The position numbers and the translations under genes were made by a program. Below the pieces are notes generated by a model, which worked only from the letters and a program-made list of their open reading frames with translations, was not told the origin of the DNA and did no database searches. A stretch of DNA of 64,000 nucleotides from Dehalogenimonas etheniformans (lineage in GTDB: Bacteria; Chloroflexota; Dehalococcoidia; Dehalococcoidales; Dehalococcoidaceae): assembly GCF_014672715.2 (NCBI RefSeq), contig NZ_CP058566.2, forward strand, positions 1,178,001 through 1,242,000, in the 5' to 3' direction. Below are positions 25,762 through 35,111 of this stretch, in pieces (the stretch's first letter is position 1; every line of letters begins with the position of its first letter).

Positions 25762-26937
25762 CTAGGTAGCATCGGGTGACTTTCTTAAAGTTATCCCGGG
25801 ATTCTTTTTAAGATAGGTCAACAATTGCACAGCCGCAATATTACCCGGGTACCGAAAGAGTGCATCAAATACAGAGTTTCGGACGGATCCCTCAACGCGA
25901 TCGTCTTCTAGCACAGAGATCATCGGCTCGATCGCTTCATTATCAACAATATCCCCTAAAGCCATAGCTGCAGATATCCTAATTCGTAACTCCTGAGTTT
26001 TATCCAACAACAGTTGCAACAATGGTCCTGTGGCCTGCTTGTCGGCAAATCTGCCTAAGGCAAGAATAACATAGCACTGCAACGCATTATCTTTATCGGC
26101 TAGGGACGGGTGTTGGTCCAAAGTTTTAAGCAAGAAGGGAACGGCAGAAGGATCCTTTAATTCGCATAAAGCCTCAAGAATCTTCTCCGCAAGATCGGGG
26201 TTGGTCGAGACGAACTTTTTAAAAACTTCTACCAATGGAATCGTTGCCTGGATGTCCCCGACCTTCCCGAGTATTGCTCCAACGCTTGAAATGACTTCGG
26301 GATCGATGTCAGATTCGAATGTGGCTATCAGTTTAGCCACTTGGTCTTTACAGACCAAAACATCCGGCATCATTTCTACCAGAACATGAGCCGCTTTCGA
26401 ACGCAGTTCGCATTTTTGATCGCTGGTAACAGCGGATATCAACAGCCCAACAGCAGCTTGTCCAGCTTTGAGAAGTGCACCAATCGCCTTTTCCTGCATC
26501 AACATGTCCACGTGCGGGTTGGTGGCGATATTGACAAGACATTCGACAGAAAGTGGATGGTCAATTTCACCGAGCGCCTCGACCGCAGCGTGCCCGGGGT
26601 GCGGGCCCTTAGAGGTGAGGTAAATCAGGAAATCTACTGCTGATTCCTTTTCGATCAGAGCGAATGCACGAATTGCCGCCTCGCGTGCTGCAATCCCATG
26701 TTCTCCAAACAATGCCTCATTGAAAAGAGCACTCGTTGATTTGGGATCACTAAGCTTCTGAAGAGCATAAATTGCGGCTTTAGCTTCGCTCTTGGACTTG
26801 GTTGTCTCTAGTAGTTCAATCAAGCCCAAAACATCTTTTTGCTCTTCAAGAACCCACACGTCGGATAGTGCCGGACTGGCGTCCGCAAGTGAAGGAGATT
26901 GCTTTTCCTCTTTCGAACCGCTTTCATCCATTTCCAA
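25762..26937 (-). CDS. HEAT-repeat protein
   Basis: A 391-residue protein made almost wholly of HEAT/PBS-lyase-like helical repeats, with recurring units such as AAIRAFALIEKESAVDFL, HAAVEALGEIDHPLSVECL and AAMALGDIVDNEAIEPMI. Such scaffolds mediate protein-protein contacts; no catalytic residues are visible. The first 30 residues are polar and probably disordered; there is no signal peptide. It is divergently transcribed from the small XRE regulator gene 90 bases away, which may control it. Partners are unknown. Confidence 0.85.
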   Translation of the reverse strand: MEMDESGSKEEKQSPSLADASPALSDVWVLEEQKDVLGLIELLETTKSKSEAKAAIYALQKLSDPKSTSALFNEALFGEHGIAAREAAIRAFALIEKESAVDFLIYLTSKGPHPGHAAVEALGEIDHPLSVECLVNIATNPHVDMLMQEKAIGALLKAGQAAVGLLISAVTSDQKCELRSKAAHVLVEMMPDVLVCKDQVAKLIATFESDIDPEVISSVGAILGKVGDIQATIPLVEVFKKFVSTNPDLAEKILEALCELKDPSAVPFLLKTLDQHPSLADKDNALQCYVILALGRFADKQATGPLLQLLLDKTQELRIRISAAMALGDIVDNEAIEPMISVLEDDRVEGSVRNSVFDALFRYPGNIAAVQLLTYLKKNPGITLRKSPDAT

Positions 26938-27026
26938 CCCCTCGATAAGACGGGAAAGAACTTGGGCTGATTATACTACAAAATATTCTCCTACAGAATA
27001 TTATCCAGCGACATATTTCCTATCAT

Positions 27027-27308
27027 TTGGGGGTGAGACGCAAAAACTTGATAGGGAATCGTATCCGGGAAGCCCGGGAGACAGCCAAACCACCGTTGAC
27101 TCAACTCGATCTGGTGGCTCGACTTGAGTTACAAGAGTTAAGAATGGACCAGTCGACCCTCTCGAAAATTGAAAACCAGCAAAGGCCGGTTACTGATGTC
27201 GAATTGATCGGTTTCTCAAGGGCACTGAAGGTATCCGCAGCTTGGCTATTGGGTGAGGATAATTCTTCAAAAGATTCGTCTACGAAAACCAGTAAATCTA
27301 CTACCTAG
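27027..27308 (+). CDS. XRE-family helix-turn-helix regulator
   Basis: A 93-residue protein with a Cro/CI-type helix-turn-helix over most of its length (NRIREARETA at the start, DQSTLSKIENQQRPV as recognition helix region, LKVSAAWLLGE at the end) and a Ser/Thr/Lys-rich tail. It could begin at TTG 27027 or GTG 27033; neither has a clear ribosome site. It diverges from the HEAT-repeat gene and is probably an autoregulated repressor of that short intergenic region, an inference from layout. Confidence 0.82.
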   Translation: MGVRRKNLIGNRIREARETAKPPLTQLDLVARLELQELRMDQSTLSKIENQQRPVTDVELIGFSRALKVSAAWLLGEDNSSKDSSTKTSKSTT

Positions 27309-27441
27309 GTTGATAAATCCTAATTAGATCGCTCTCTGTTTCGAGCCCAATCCCGGTTATTTAGAAATATGTATGACCTTTGCAGTTTTAGTAACCCTGG
27401 CTGTATCTATGTAATTTGAATAAACCAAGAAATATGGGTCT

Positions 27442-27459
27442 CCCCAAGCCCGCTTGGGG
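27442..27459. terminator. Hairpin between converging genes
   Basis: Eight-bp perfect stem CCCCAAGC-CC-GCTTGGGG with a two-base loop, placed between the ends of the XRE gene and the minus-strand gene at 27487. It may serve as a two-way terminator although no T-run flanks it. Confidence 0.4.
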
Positions 27460-27486
27460 AAGTCTCTAATACACGCAGTCTGGGTG

Positions 27487-27963
27487 TTACCCGGTTTGTT
27501 GCGGTTTATCGATCTGGACCGCGATTGGAATGATCTTGACAACAGCCGGTCCAAGAATCGTTTTAATTAGGCGTTTTCGGATATTAAGCTCAAGTCCGAA
27601 CTCACCTTTTTCGATGCTGGTCTTTACAACATGTAGAGCCTGCTTTACAAGCCAGATAGGCTTGTTTACGTAGCCCTGCTGCCTTAATTTCTCGATCTCG
27701 AATTCGAAAAACCATGTGTTGTAGACAATGTCCGGCGGTTCTAGCCTCAACCAGACTTGAACATGGCCAGGATAAACGGCTTCACTCATCTGTCTGGAAA
27801 GTCCATCATCAATATTCTTAAGTTGGCGACGATGATCTTCCTTTACTGACTCTCGCACTTCTTCAACGAATAAAGTGCCGAGGGAATCTGCGGTACTAGC
27901 CAGATTGTGCACAACGACCGCTATGGATTGTATTTCTTCGCATATGTTTCCTGACTCTCCCAT
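27487..27963 (-). CDS. Hypothetical protein, 158 residues
   Basis: Not recognised. A soluble protein, mostly helical, with a conserved-looking segment VWLRLEPPDIVYNTWFFEFEIEK split into two halves by a hinge and a basic helix near the end (LNIRKRLIKTI). The start has a strong AAGGAGG ribosome site and overlaps the end of the upstream 499-residue gene by 43 bases, so the two products are probably made together and may interact. Confidence 0.75.
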   Translation of the reverse strand: MGESGNICEEIQSIAVVVHNLASTADSLGTLFVEEVRESVKEDHRRQLKNIDDGLSRQMSEAVYPGHVQVWLRLEPPDIVYNTWFFEFEIEKLRQQGYVNKPIWLVKQALHVVKTSIEKGEFGLELNIRKRLIKTILGPAVVKIIPIAVQIDKPQQTG

Positions 27964-29420
27964 AACTCAAGCCTCCTTTTCAATAAATTCGCGATCTCAC
28001 AGACATCTTTCACGTCCTTGGTGTTATATGTAGCCAGGCTGAACAAAAGAGGCCTGAATATTGTCAACATGAGAATTCGGAGCTTATCTTCCGGTAAGGC
28101 GTTTCCTTGAAGAAGAGAAACCAGATCATTCATCCAGGTTGTAGAGGTGATTTGAGCTCTAATAGCGCCGAAGTCTTTGCCAACCTCAAAAGCCTTAACC
28201 TCAACCTTGTCCATGTTAGCCAGACATCCGTCAATTCCTGTTTTAAATTGAACAAATGCCTCGACTGAAGCAGCAAGGGCGTTATTCAAGCCGGCTTTAA
28301 ATCCGTCCAAACCTTTATCGAAGTTTGCCAGGCTTTTAGCTATGCCCGCATTGATACTCGTTACGAGCTTTGTCTCGGCTGACTGAGCCGCAGTGTTCAT
28401 CGTAAACATCATCTTATTCAATAGCTCTTTGGCTGATTTTATCTCCAAAAGCCACTGATTGTACTGAGTTTCAAGCTTTTGGTTGGCGCCTTTCCATCCG
28501 TTGTAGGTTGCCTTGGCTTTTAGGATATCTTGCTTTGTTTTTTGGAGATCGTCCAAAAGCGCATTCTTCTCTTTCTCAATATCCAGCCAACAATCGAATT
28601 TGGTCAAGACGTCGATCATTTTCGAAAAAAGCTCGGTAGGTTTAATTCCATGTTTCAAAGCCACTTCTCTGGTTTTCGACCGAATAATAGTCAGTTCTTC
28701 AATTGAAATACCGATGTTGGCTAGCTGGGCCAAGTCTTCGTGGATGCTATTGTATTTCTCCATAGCTGAGTCGGCGCGATCTTCGAGCTCAGTTTCTGAA
28801 TTCTGCAACTGGACCAGCACTAGCTTTCGTTCTTTGATTTTCGCTTTAAGCGTTTCGAACTCCTGGTGAAGCGCACTCTTTTCTGACTTCAGGTGAGCAG
28901 TTTCATTCTCAATTGATTCCAGCTTATCCTGCTTTTCCGATAGCTCTTCAGCAATGGGACCTAATTCCACTATCTCGTGTTTTAATTCTTCAATATAAGC
29001 CATCAAATCCGACAGCGATTGTCCTTGCTCTTTTTCGAGTTTGACTACATTCTCCGATGCCTTGAGCAGGAGAGGGGTGTCGACGCCGGGTTCGACGAAT
29101 GCCTTGACGGCTGAGTGGAAATCAATCAAATCTTTGGGTAAAAGATTGAGCTCGGCAAGTTTCCCATTTACGATAACGCCGACAAGGGCTGCCGCAGGGG
29201 TGGCTTGTAAGTGTTTGCAGGCGATACTAAGCTCTCTCAGGACATCAATCTCGTCGACGACATCGTTAGTTTCCGGGTACTTGCCGGCTCGGACATCGGT
29301 GCAGATGGCGCTCACCTTGCCAAGAGAAACACCAGTCTTGATGCTGATCTCCTCATAACTGCAGCCCTGGAAAAATAGCCGGATGACCTTGTACTGAACC
29401 GACAAAGAAATCTCCTTCAT
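27921..29420 (-). CDS. Helix-turn-helix plus coiled-coil protein
   Basis: About 499 residues. The N-terminus has a resolvase-like helix-turn-helix (LFFQGCSYEEISIKTGVSLGKVSAI), then a domain of about 100 residues, then a long heptad-rich coiled coil (roughly residues 140-260, e.g. EELSEKQDKLESIENETAHL) and a helical C-terminal part. The start at 29420 is chosen over an upstream ATG because AAGGAGG lies six bases before it. It resembles DNA-bound structural or segregation-type proteins in layout only; no enzyme motif is seen. It pairs with the overlapping 158-residue gene and lies in the recombinase island. Confidence 0.75.
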   Translation of the reverse strand: MKEISLSVQYKVIRLFFQGCSYEEISIKTGVSLGKVSAICTDVRAGKYPETNDVVDEIDVLRELSIACKHLQATPAAALVGVIVNGKLAELNLLPKDLIDFHSAVKAFVEPGVDTPLLLKASENVVKLEKEQGQSLSDLMAYIEELKHEIVELGPIAEELSEKQDKLESIENETAHLKSEKSALHQEFETLKAKIKERKLVLVQLQNSETELEDRADSAMEKYNSIHEDLAQLANIGISIEELTIIRSKTREVALKHGIKPTELFSKMIDVLTKFDCWLDIEKEKNALLDDLQKTKQDILKAKATYNGWKGANQKLETQYNQWLLEIKSAKELLNKMMFTMNTAAQSAETKLVTSINAGIAKSLANFDKGLDGFKAGLNNALAASVEAFVQFKTGIDGCLANMDKVEVKAFEVGKDFGAIRAQITSTTWMNDLVSLLQGNALPEDKLRILMLTIFRPLLFSLATYNTKDVKDVCEIANLLKRRLELWESQETYAKKYNP

Positions 29421-29790
29421 CAAACCCTCCTTATATACCCTGATGCGGGTACCATTTTTTGAAGGACTTAAACACCGTATTGAAAGTGCACCGAAATCGA
29501 TTTGAAATTGAAAAAACGCCCAATTGAAGGGCATTTGAAGGCCATTCGAAACAAAGTTGGACAGTATCGTTAAAGCACATGACGGAAATTCTAGTCCCGA
29601 TTTCGCTGAAATTTAGGGTCAGGCGCCGATACCGAGCGGACCAATGGAGAAGCCATTGTTTTTAGACGGCGTCTCACGATAAGCCGAGCCAAGATATGCA
29701 AAGCTTGGTTTTTGGCGTTTGAGTCTTGAATGGTTTCCATACTTTAATTCTAAGGGGGGTCATACAAACACCGTTAAAAATGATTTAGCC
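29421..29790. other. Divergent intergenic region
   Basis: About 370 bases between divergently read genes with no credible coding frame. The left end carries the AAGGAGG ribosome site of the minus-strand gene; a consensus plus-strand promoter begins at its right end. No copy of the tRNA-Val 3' sequence is seen here. Confidence 0.6.
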
Positions 29791-29819
29791 TTGACTAATG
29801 CATATTTATGCGTTATAGT
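29791..29819 (+). promoter_or_regulatory. Promoter of the recombinase operon with an internal dyad
   Basis: TTGACT (29791-29796), 17-base spacer, TATAGT (29814-29819): near-consensus housekeeping promoter. The spacer holds a palindrome GCATA-TT-TATGC (29800-29811), well placed for a repressor that would block RNA polymerase. The GGAGG ribosome site and ATG follow within 36 bases. Confidence 0.72.
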
Positions 29820-29849
29820 ACGTGAAAGTCGAACTTCGGAGGTTCCAAA

Positions 29850-30770
29850 ATGCCACGTAAAAGTGCACCGTCCCCAAAAGAAATGAGGGAGTGGCTGAAT
29901 TGGCGAGAGGAAGGCCTGTCTGAGGTAGCCATACGGGACAAAGCGACGCGAGATTTACGCACCGTGAGAAAAGGCATTGCCTGGGCGGTCGAGGATCGCC
30001 GTTCGAACCTGGCGCTACTTGATCTATTAAAAGACGCATTGAGAGACCACCAGAATCAACTCAAGGGGGCGATTAACGAAATATTGGCGGGGACTGAACC
30101 GGTGAAGCGGGACACTTTTGTTGAGTGGCACAAAGAGCCTCAGGACACAGAAAGTGCAGAACCAGAGTTTGAATCGCCGTTGACTCCACGAGACCTACTA
30201 AGAGAACATCTGCCAAAAGATCCGGTCTGGAACCGACTCGAGGAGTTCGAAGAATTGAAGTACGACTACCTGGATAGCCTGGCCTCTTTCAAAAAAGCAG
30301 CCGCAGACAAGTTAGTTACTGCGACTGGAGGTGTTTTCGTTGATGGCAACTTCAGGATGAACGATCCAAAGAAAATTGTTCCGGAGAAGCTGATTAAACT
30401 GGTTGAACCCAACCTCCTGGAACGGGCTTACCAAATCACGATCAAAAAAGTCTTTGAGCCAGGCAGTGAAAGCGTGGACTTCGAGGAACGGCTTAAGTTA
30501 TTTAAAGATCAAGGCGAAGTGCGCTGGGGAGAGGCGAGCGTTGTTGCCGTCTGCCGGGGCGGGGAGGAATCTTGCCGCAGCAGAATTTTGTCCGTACTTT
30601 CGAAATTACCGTCTATGGCTGAAGCTAAAAAACTGCCGGGTAAATTCAACAGTCTCATGACTTCTAGAAGCAAAGTGGTCAATGCATTAAGTGAGATCAA
30701 GCTTGGGCTATTTATTAGCGGCGAATGCCGAGTTTGTAGAAGACTAAAGGGTTCTGGAGGCCGACCATGA
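29850..30770 (+). CDS. Recombinase-associated helix-turn-helix protein
   Basis: A 306-residue protein of unrecognised family. The N-terminal segment PSPKEMREWLNWREEGLSEVAIRDKATRDLRTV reads as a helix-turn-helix; a second half carries a Cys-bearing tail (CRGGEESC, CRVCRR). It overlaps the serine recombinase gene by four bases (ATGA), so the pair is translationally coupled. A role as recombination accessory or directionality factor, or as the repressor acting on the dyad in its own promoter, is plausible but inferred. Confidence 0.78.
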   Translation: MPRKSAPSPKEMREWLNWREEGLSEVAIRDKATRDLRTVRKGIAWAVEDRRSNLALLDLLKDALRDHQNQLKGAINEILAGTEPVKRDTFVEWHKEPQDTESAEPEFESPLTPRDLLREHLPKDPVWNRLEEFEELKYDYLDSLASFKKAAADKLVTATGGVFVDGNFRMNDPKKIVPEKLIKLVEPNLLERAYQITIKKVFEPGSESVDFEERLKLFKDQGEVRWGEASVVAVCRGGEESCRSRILSVLSKLPSMAEAKKLPGKFNSLMTSRSKVVNALSEIKLGLFISGECRVCRRLKGSGGRP

Positions 30771-32299
30771 GAGTTGTGCTTTATGCTAGAGTTTCGTCCG
30801 AAAAACAGGATACCGACTTATCCTTGACAGCACAGTTAAAAGCTCTGAGAGCCTTCGCCGCTACCCGAGGCTATGAGGTAGTACGTGAATATGTCGATGA
30901 AGCAGAGAGCGGACGAAGCAGTTCGCGGCCGGCGTTTAAGGAAATGATCGCAGCCGCAAGACGGCAAAATAAACCATTTGAGGGCGTCCTGATTTGGAAA
31001 TATTCCAGGTTTGCTCGATCTAGAGAGGATTCAATCGTCTTCAAAACTTTACTCCGGAAAAATGGCGTTCAGGTCATATCAATGAATGAGCCATCCGAAG
31101 ACACTCCCGTTGGTCACCTCATGGAAGGCATCATCGAAAGCTTGGATGAGTTCTACTCCGAAAATTTGGGTGAAGAAGTCACTCGCGGCATGCGAGAAAG
31201 CGCCTCGAGGGGCTTCTACCAGTCTTTCCGGCCGCCTTACGGCTACAACAAGATAAAAGTGGCTGACGGCACCAAAATGAGGACAAAACTTGAACTTAAC
31301 ACCGCTCAGGCAAAAATCGTCGAAACTATCTTCAAGTCAGTCCTATCCGGGATGGGTACAATCGAAATCGTTCGTGACCTCAACTCGAGGGCGATTCCAA
31401 GTTCTAAGGGAAAGACTTGGACCAAGGGAACTATTTACTCTATGTTGACCAACGAAATCTACACCGGGAACTTGATCTGGGGTAAAAAGTGTAAACGCAA
31501 TTTGGAACCGATCAAAGTCGAGGGCGCTTGTCCAACAATCATCGACGAAGAATCGTTCAAAACAGTTCAACAAATGCTGGAGCAGCGAGCACCAACTCGG
31601 ATCCATCCAAGGGTTGTTTCTAGCAAGTTCCTTCTGAGCGGTCTTGCCAGATGCGGATATTGCGGCAAAGCCCTCACTGGCACCGACGCGAAGAGTGGGA
31701 AATTTTCCTACTATGTCTGCGGCAGCCTTTCGAAGAAAGGCGCTGGTTCATGCCAGTTCAAATACCTGAACGCCAAGAAATTTGAAAGCGCCGTGGTCAA
31801 TGAAATAAAGAAGTCAATCCTGACAAATGACAATCTGATAGAACTTGCGAAGATAGCGAGTGAAGAATGGAATGACACTCTTTCTGGTCTCAGAGAGGAT
31901 ATTGACACGATTGATAATAGTCTCAAGGATATGGGGTGTCGGTTAGTCAATCTTTATGACGCCATCGAAACGGGCAAATTCGATCTACCTGACCTGGCTC
32001 TTCGGATAAAGGAACTAAGGATGCGCCAGGATCAACTGCTTGAAAGAAAACGGAACATCGAACTTCAGTATGCCGAACATCGTTACGAAATCCTTGATCC
32101 CAAAGAGATGGCACTCTATGTTGAAGATTTACAATCGCTACTCGACGAGAGTGAGATATGCGAACGCAAGGCTTTTATCAAGGGATTCGTTCAAGAGATC
32201 AAGGTAAAGGGTGATGAAGTTACTATCGAATACACGCCCCCACTGCCGCAGGACAAGAGGGAAACAGTTCTATCTATTGGAGGAAATGGTGGGCGGTAG
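30767..32299 (+). CDS. Large serine recombinase (integrase)
   Basis: A 510-residue large serine recombinase: resolvase catalytic domain (YARVSSEKQ with nucleophile Ser10, plus YSRFARSREDS), recombinase domain with helix-turn-helix, a zinc ribbon (CGYCGKAL ... YVCGSLSKKGAGSC) and a coiled-coil motif. Such enzymes integrate and excise mobile elements at short att sites. The last codons and stop (32297-32299) lie within the 3' half of the minus-strand tRNA-Val gene, the typical att location, so this gene most likely marks the right end of an island that includes the rdhA genes to the left. Catalytic residues are intact. Confidence 0.95.
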   Translation: MRVVLYARVSSEKQDTDLSLTAQLKALRAFAATRGYEVVREYVDEAESGRSSSRPAFKEMIAAARRQNKPFEGVLIWKYSRFARSREDSIVFKTLLRKNGVQVISMNEPSEDTPVGHLMEGIIESLDEFYSENLGEEVTRGMRESASRGFYQSFRPPYGYNKIKVADGTKMRTKLELNTAQAKIVETIFKSVLSGMGTIEIVRDLNSRAIPSSKGKTWTKGTIYSMLTNEIYTGNLIWGKKCKRNLEPIKVEGACPTIIDEESFKTVQQMLEQRAPTRIHPRVVSSKFLLSGLARCGYCGKALTGTDAKSGKFSYYVCGSLSKKGAGSCQFKYLNAKKFESAVVNEIKKSILTNDNLIELAKIASEEWNDTLSGLREDIDTIDNSLKDMGCRLVNLYDAIETGKFDLPDLALRIKELRMRQDQLLERKRNIELQYAEHRYEILDPKEMALYVEDLQSLLDESEICERKAFIKGFVQEIKVKGDEVTIEYTPPLPQDKRETVLSIGGNGGR

Positions 32300-32363
32300 T
32301 GGTCTCGAACCACTGACCTCTGCGATGTCAACGCAGTGCTCTAACCAACTGAGCTAACCGCCC
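32287..32363 (-). tRNA. tRNA-Val (GAC), probable attachment site
   Basis: Clear cloverleaf on the minus strand: acceptor stem GGGCGG pairing with CCGCCC, D-arm TAGCTCAGTTGGTTAGA, anticodon stem CTGCG/CGCAG around loop TTGACAT (anticodon GAC), T-loop GTTCGAGAC, discriminator A and encoded CCA. The 3' end overlaps the last 13 bases of the serine recombinase gene. It is the boundary between the accessory region and the core genome. Confidence 0.95.
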
Positions 32364-32411
32364 GAAAAACTTAAAGATTTTAGCCGAAGTCAGAACGGAT
32401 GGCAAGCGGGG

Positions 32412-33032
32412 CTAACCGTCAGAGGACCCGTCGCGGTAATCGGTTTGAGGGGTGATGATTTTGGCTACCGCCGCCGCGCCCATCGTTTTGATGATGTCGC
32501 CGGCGACAAACGGTGCAACCCCCATGGCGATAACCGATGTAAAGGTTACTGCTTTGCCTGCCATCCCCAGCCATATGGCGAGCCAGATGGTGCCCGGGAC
32601 ATAGGTAAGTAATAGTCCGGCAGCCGCCATAATCCCGAACATCGGGGTAAAGCCGCGGGACCTGATAAAATTATCGACCATATATCCGACGAACATGGCA
32701 GCCAGTACAAAACCGACGAGGTAACCGAAGGTTGCGCCAAATCCTGAAGCCCCGTTTGCGAGCCAGGGTACACCCAGAATCCCCAACCCACCGTAAGCTG
32801 CCATCGAGATCCCACCCCACCAACGTCCAAGGGCAACACCAGCCAGGAGAACGGCGAAGGTCTGGAGAGTGATCGGGATCGGCGTGAAGGGCAGATAGAT
32901 CTTCACCTGAGCAAGAAGACCAGTCAAGGCGGCAAATGACAAAGCCAAAACGATCTTGGACGGGACGGACAAAGCTACCCTGCGGCGAAATACATCTGTT
33001 TTCACGCGATCAAATCGAGCGATGAGTTCCAT
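32412..33032 (-). CDS. bioY: Biotin transporter BioY
   Basis: A 206-residue integral membrane protein with about six spans and the BioY family blocks (QVKIYLPFTPIPITLQTFAVLLAG, AAYGGLGILGVPWLANG, GYLVGFVLAA). BioY is the substrate-binding subunit of an ECF biotin transporter and can work alone at low capacity. Biotin is needed by the PycB biotinyl domain encoded 15 kb away, so uptake is meaningful for this organism. No biotin repressor site is evident upstream. Confidence 0.93.
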   Translation of the reverse strand: MELIARFDRVKTDVFRRRVALSVPSKIVLALSFAALTGLLAQVKIYLPFTPIPITLQTFAVLLAGVALGRWWGGISMAAYGGLGILGVPWLANGASGFGATFGYLVGFVLAAMFVGYMVDNFIRSRGFTPMFGIMAAAGLLLTYVPGTIWLAIWLGMAGKAVTFTSVIAMGVAPFVAGDIIKTMGAAAVAKIITPQTDYRDGSSDG

Positions 33033-33047
33033 GACGTTCTCCAGAAT

Positions 33048-33284
33048 CTACTTTCGGATGCTTGGTTTTTCGCTGGCCAACAAGGTGTAGGTGCTGGTCT
33101 TTCCGCAGCCGGAGCAGGTAACAGAAATGGTGATCGGTTGGTTCATGACCCGTTCGGCAACGTTGGTCACGATAGAGTCTATGTTATCGAGGCGTTCATC
33201 CATCATTGCCAATTGCTGGGCCAGGTTTTCCAAGGTCAGTTCGGTCAATTGACCGTGAAAATGCAGTTTTGGTTTGTCTGCCAA
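33048..33284 (-). CDS. Small hypothetical protein with C-terminal CxxC
   Basis: Probably 78 residues, starting at TTG 33284 with TCGGAG six bases upstream; a longer frame reaches 33374 but has no ribosome site. Residues form a helical repeat-like segment (LTENLAQQ-like, AMMDERLDNID) and a short C-terminal tail with CSGCG, two cysteines one turn apart as in half a zinc ribbon. It precedes bioY by 15 bases and might share its message. Not recognised. Confidence 0.6.
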   Translation of the reverse strand: MADKPKLHFHGQLTELTLENLAQQLAMMDERLDNIDSIVTNVAERVMNQPITISVTCSGCGKTSTYTLLASEKPSIRK

Positions 33285-33412
33285 GATCGTCTCCGAAGGG
33301 AATGAGGATGCCGTATTATAGGTATTAGGACCGAATGGTGTCAAAACTCCTGGCCTTGAAAACAAGTAACCCAAACCGTGGACGCCCCGTTGAGCTTAAG
33401 GACTGACCCGAA

Positions 33413-33877
33413 TCAGGCGAGCGTTTTGACTAGGTTGGCCATTTCAATGGCTTGAACGGCAGCGTCAAATCCCTTGTTGCCCATTTTGGAACCTGCGCGT
33501 TCGATAGCTTGTTCAAGTGTCTCAGCGGTGATGACACCAAAGATAATGGGAACTCCGGTATCGAGATTTACGGCGGCGATTCCCTTGGCGACTTCATTGG
33601 CGATATATTCGAAGTGCGGCGTGCTGCCCTTGATAACGGCGCCTAAACAAACGACCGCGTTGTATTTCCCGCTCTTGGCCAATTTTTTGGCTACCAGGGG
33701 AATCTCAAAAGCCCCGGGCACCCAGGCAAAATCCACATCAGTTTCAGCGACTCCGTGGCGGAGAAAAGCATCCTTCGCGCCGGAAACGAGTTTTCCGGTC
33801 ATGAATTCGTTAAACCTGGAAACAACCACCGCAAACTTGAGTCCCTGTCCAATCAGTGAACCTTCGTAATTAGCCAT
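33413..33877 (-). CDS. ribH: 6,7-dimethyl-8-ribityllumazine synthase
   Basis: Condenses 5-amino-6-ribitylaminouracil with 3,4-dihydroxy-2-butanone 4-phosphate to make the riboflavin precursor lumazine. About 154 residues, with the family signatures [36 protein letters not shown] and [24 protein letters not shown]. The start at 33877 is preferred over an upstream ATG because AAGGAGCG precedes it; it overlaps the ribBA end by eight bases. Last gene of a ribD-ribE-ribBA-ribH operon. Confidence 0.96.
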   Translation of the reverse strand: MANYEGSLIGQGLKFAVVVSRFNEFMTGKLVSGAKDAFLRHGVAETDVDFAWVPGAFEIPLVAKKLAKSGKYNAVVCLGAVIKGSTPHFEYIANEVAKGIAAVNLDTGVPIIFGVITAETLEQAIERAGSKMGNKGFDAAVQAIEMANLVKTLA

Positions 33878-35111
33878 TTTTCGCTCCTTCAGCGTGTTTT
33901 CCATTTGGACTCAGCATATGCCCCATTTTTTGCCGCTTGGTTTCCAGATATTTAACGTTGTGCGGATTGGGCTCAATCTGTATTGGTACAGTTTCTACCA
34001 CTTTCAGCCCGTACCCTTCAAGCCCGACCACTTTCTTGGGATTATTAGTCAAGAGTTTGATCTGTTTCAAACCAAGGTCAGCCAGGATCTGAGCGCCGAT
34101 TCCATAGTCGCGGAGGTCAGCATCAAAGCCGAGCCTTTCGTTCGCCTCCACGGTATCCAGCCCCTGATCCTGCAGAGCATACGCGCAAATCTTGTTATGG
34201 AAACCGATGCCCCGGCCTTCCTGACGCATATATAGAAGCACCCCGGTTCCGGCAGCAGCAATCTGTTTCAGGGCAAAATCAAGTTGCTCGCCGCAATCAC
34301 AGCGGAGGCTTCCTAAAACATCTCCCGTGAGACACTCAGAATGAACTCTAGTCAATACCGGTTGATCAGTCACCAGATCCACTGGTGCGCCATAAACCAA
34401 CGCTAGATGTTCTCCCGGATCCACCGAACTCTTATAACCTATCGCCGTAAACTCGCCGTAACGGGTCGGCAGCCTGGCTTCGGCGACGCGATCCACAAGT
34501 TTTTCTGTTCGACGTCGGTAGGCGATGAGGTTGGCGACGCTGCCGATTTTGAGTCCCCACTCCTCGGCCAACTTCTCCAGCTTGGGCAGCCGGGCCATAG
34601 TGCCGTCTTCATCCATGATCTCACAAATCACGCCCGCCGGATAAAGTCCAGCCATGCGGGACAAATCGACGGAAGCCTCGGTATGTCCGGCGCGCACCAG
34701 GACGCCGCCATCCCGGGCTCTCAGTGGAAAAGTATGCCCGGGCTTCAAAAGATCCTCCGGCCGCGTCCGTGGATCTATTAAGGTTTTCACCGTTTCAGCC
34801 CTGTCGGCTGCTGAAATACCCGTGCTGACCCGGTGACGCGCCTCCACGGAAACGGTAAATGCGGTGCAATGCTTGGAAGAATTTTCTTGAACCATCAATG
34901 GGATGTTCAACGCATCGAGACGTTCGCCGGTCAACGAGACACAAATCAAGCCGCGGGCGTTTTTAGCCATAAAGTTTATCGCTTCGGGCGAGATTTTTTC
35001 TGCGGCTATGAAGAGGTCACCCTCGTTTTCCCGATCGTCGTCATCCACGAGGATGACGAACTTGCCATTTTTGATATCTTCAATGAGTTCGGAAATGGAC
35101 GCCATCGTCAT
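33870..35111 (-). CDS. ribBA: Bifunctional DHBP synthase / GTP cyclohydrolase II
   Basis: Supplies both riboflavin precursors: the N-terminal domain ([22 protein letters not shown]) makes 3,4-dihydroxybutanone phosphate from ribulose 5-phosphate; the C-terminal domain ([20 protein letters not shown] zinc-binding, [15 protein letters not shown]) opens GTP. The chosen ATG at 35111 has AAGGAGA at good spacing; six bases upstream is a TTG alternative. It overlaps ribE by four bases and ribH by eight, showing translational coupling in the operon. Confidence 0.96.
   Translation of the reverse strand: MTMASISELIEDIKNGKFVILVDDDDRENEGDLFIAAEKISPEAINFMAKNARGLICVSLTGERLDALNIPLMVQENSSKHCTAFTVSVEARHRVSTGISAADRAETVKTLIDPRTRPEDLLKPGHTFPLRARDGGVLVRAGHTEASVDLSRMAGLYPAGVICEIMDEDGTMARLPKLEKLAEEWGLKIGSVANLIAYRRRTEKLVDRVAEARLPTRYGEFTAIGYKSSVDPGEHLALVYGAPVDLVTDQPVLTRVHSECLTGDVLGSLRCDCGEQLDFALKQIAAAGTGVLLYMRQEGRGIGFHNKICAYALQDQGLDTVEANERLGFDADLRDYGIGAQILADLGLKQIKLLTNNPKKVVGLEGYGLKVVETVPIQIEPNPHNVKYLETKRQKMGHMLSPNGKHAEGAKNG

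Noticed and set aside
29421-29790. Left att copy of the tRNA-Val 3' end
   Set aside because: No match to the 3' tRNA sequence was seen here or elsewhere left of the recombinase.
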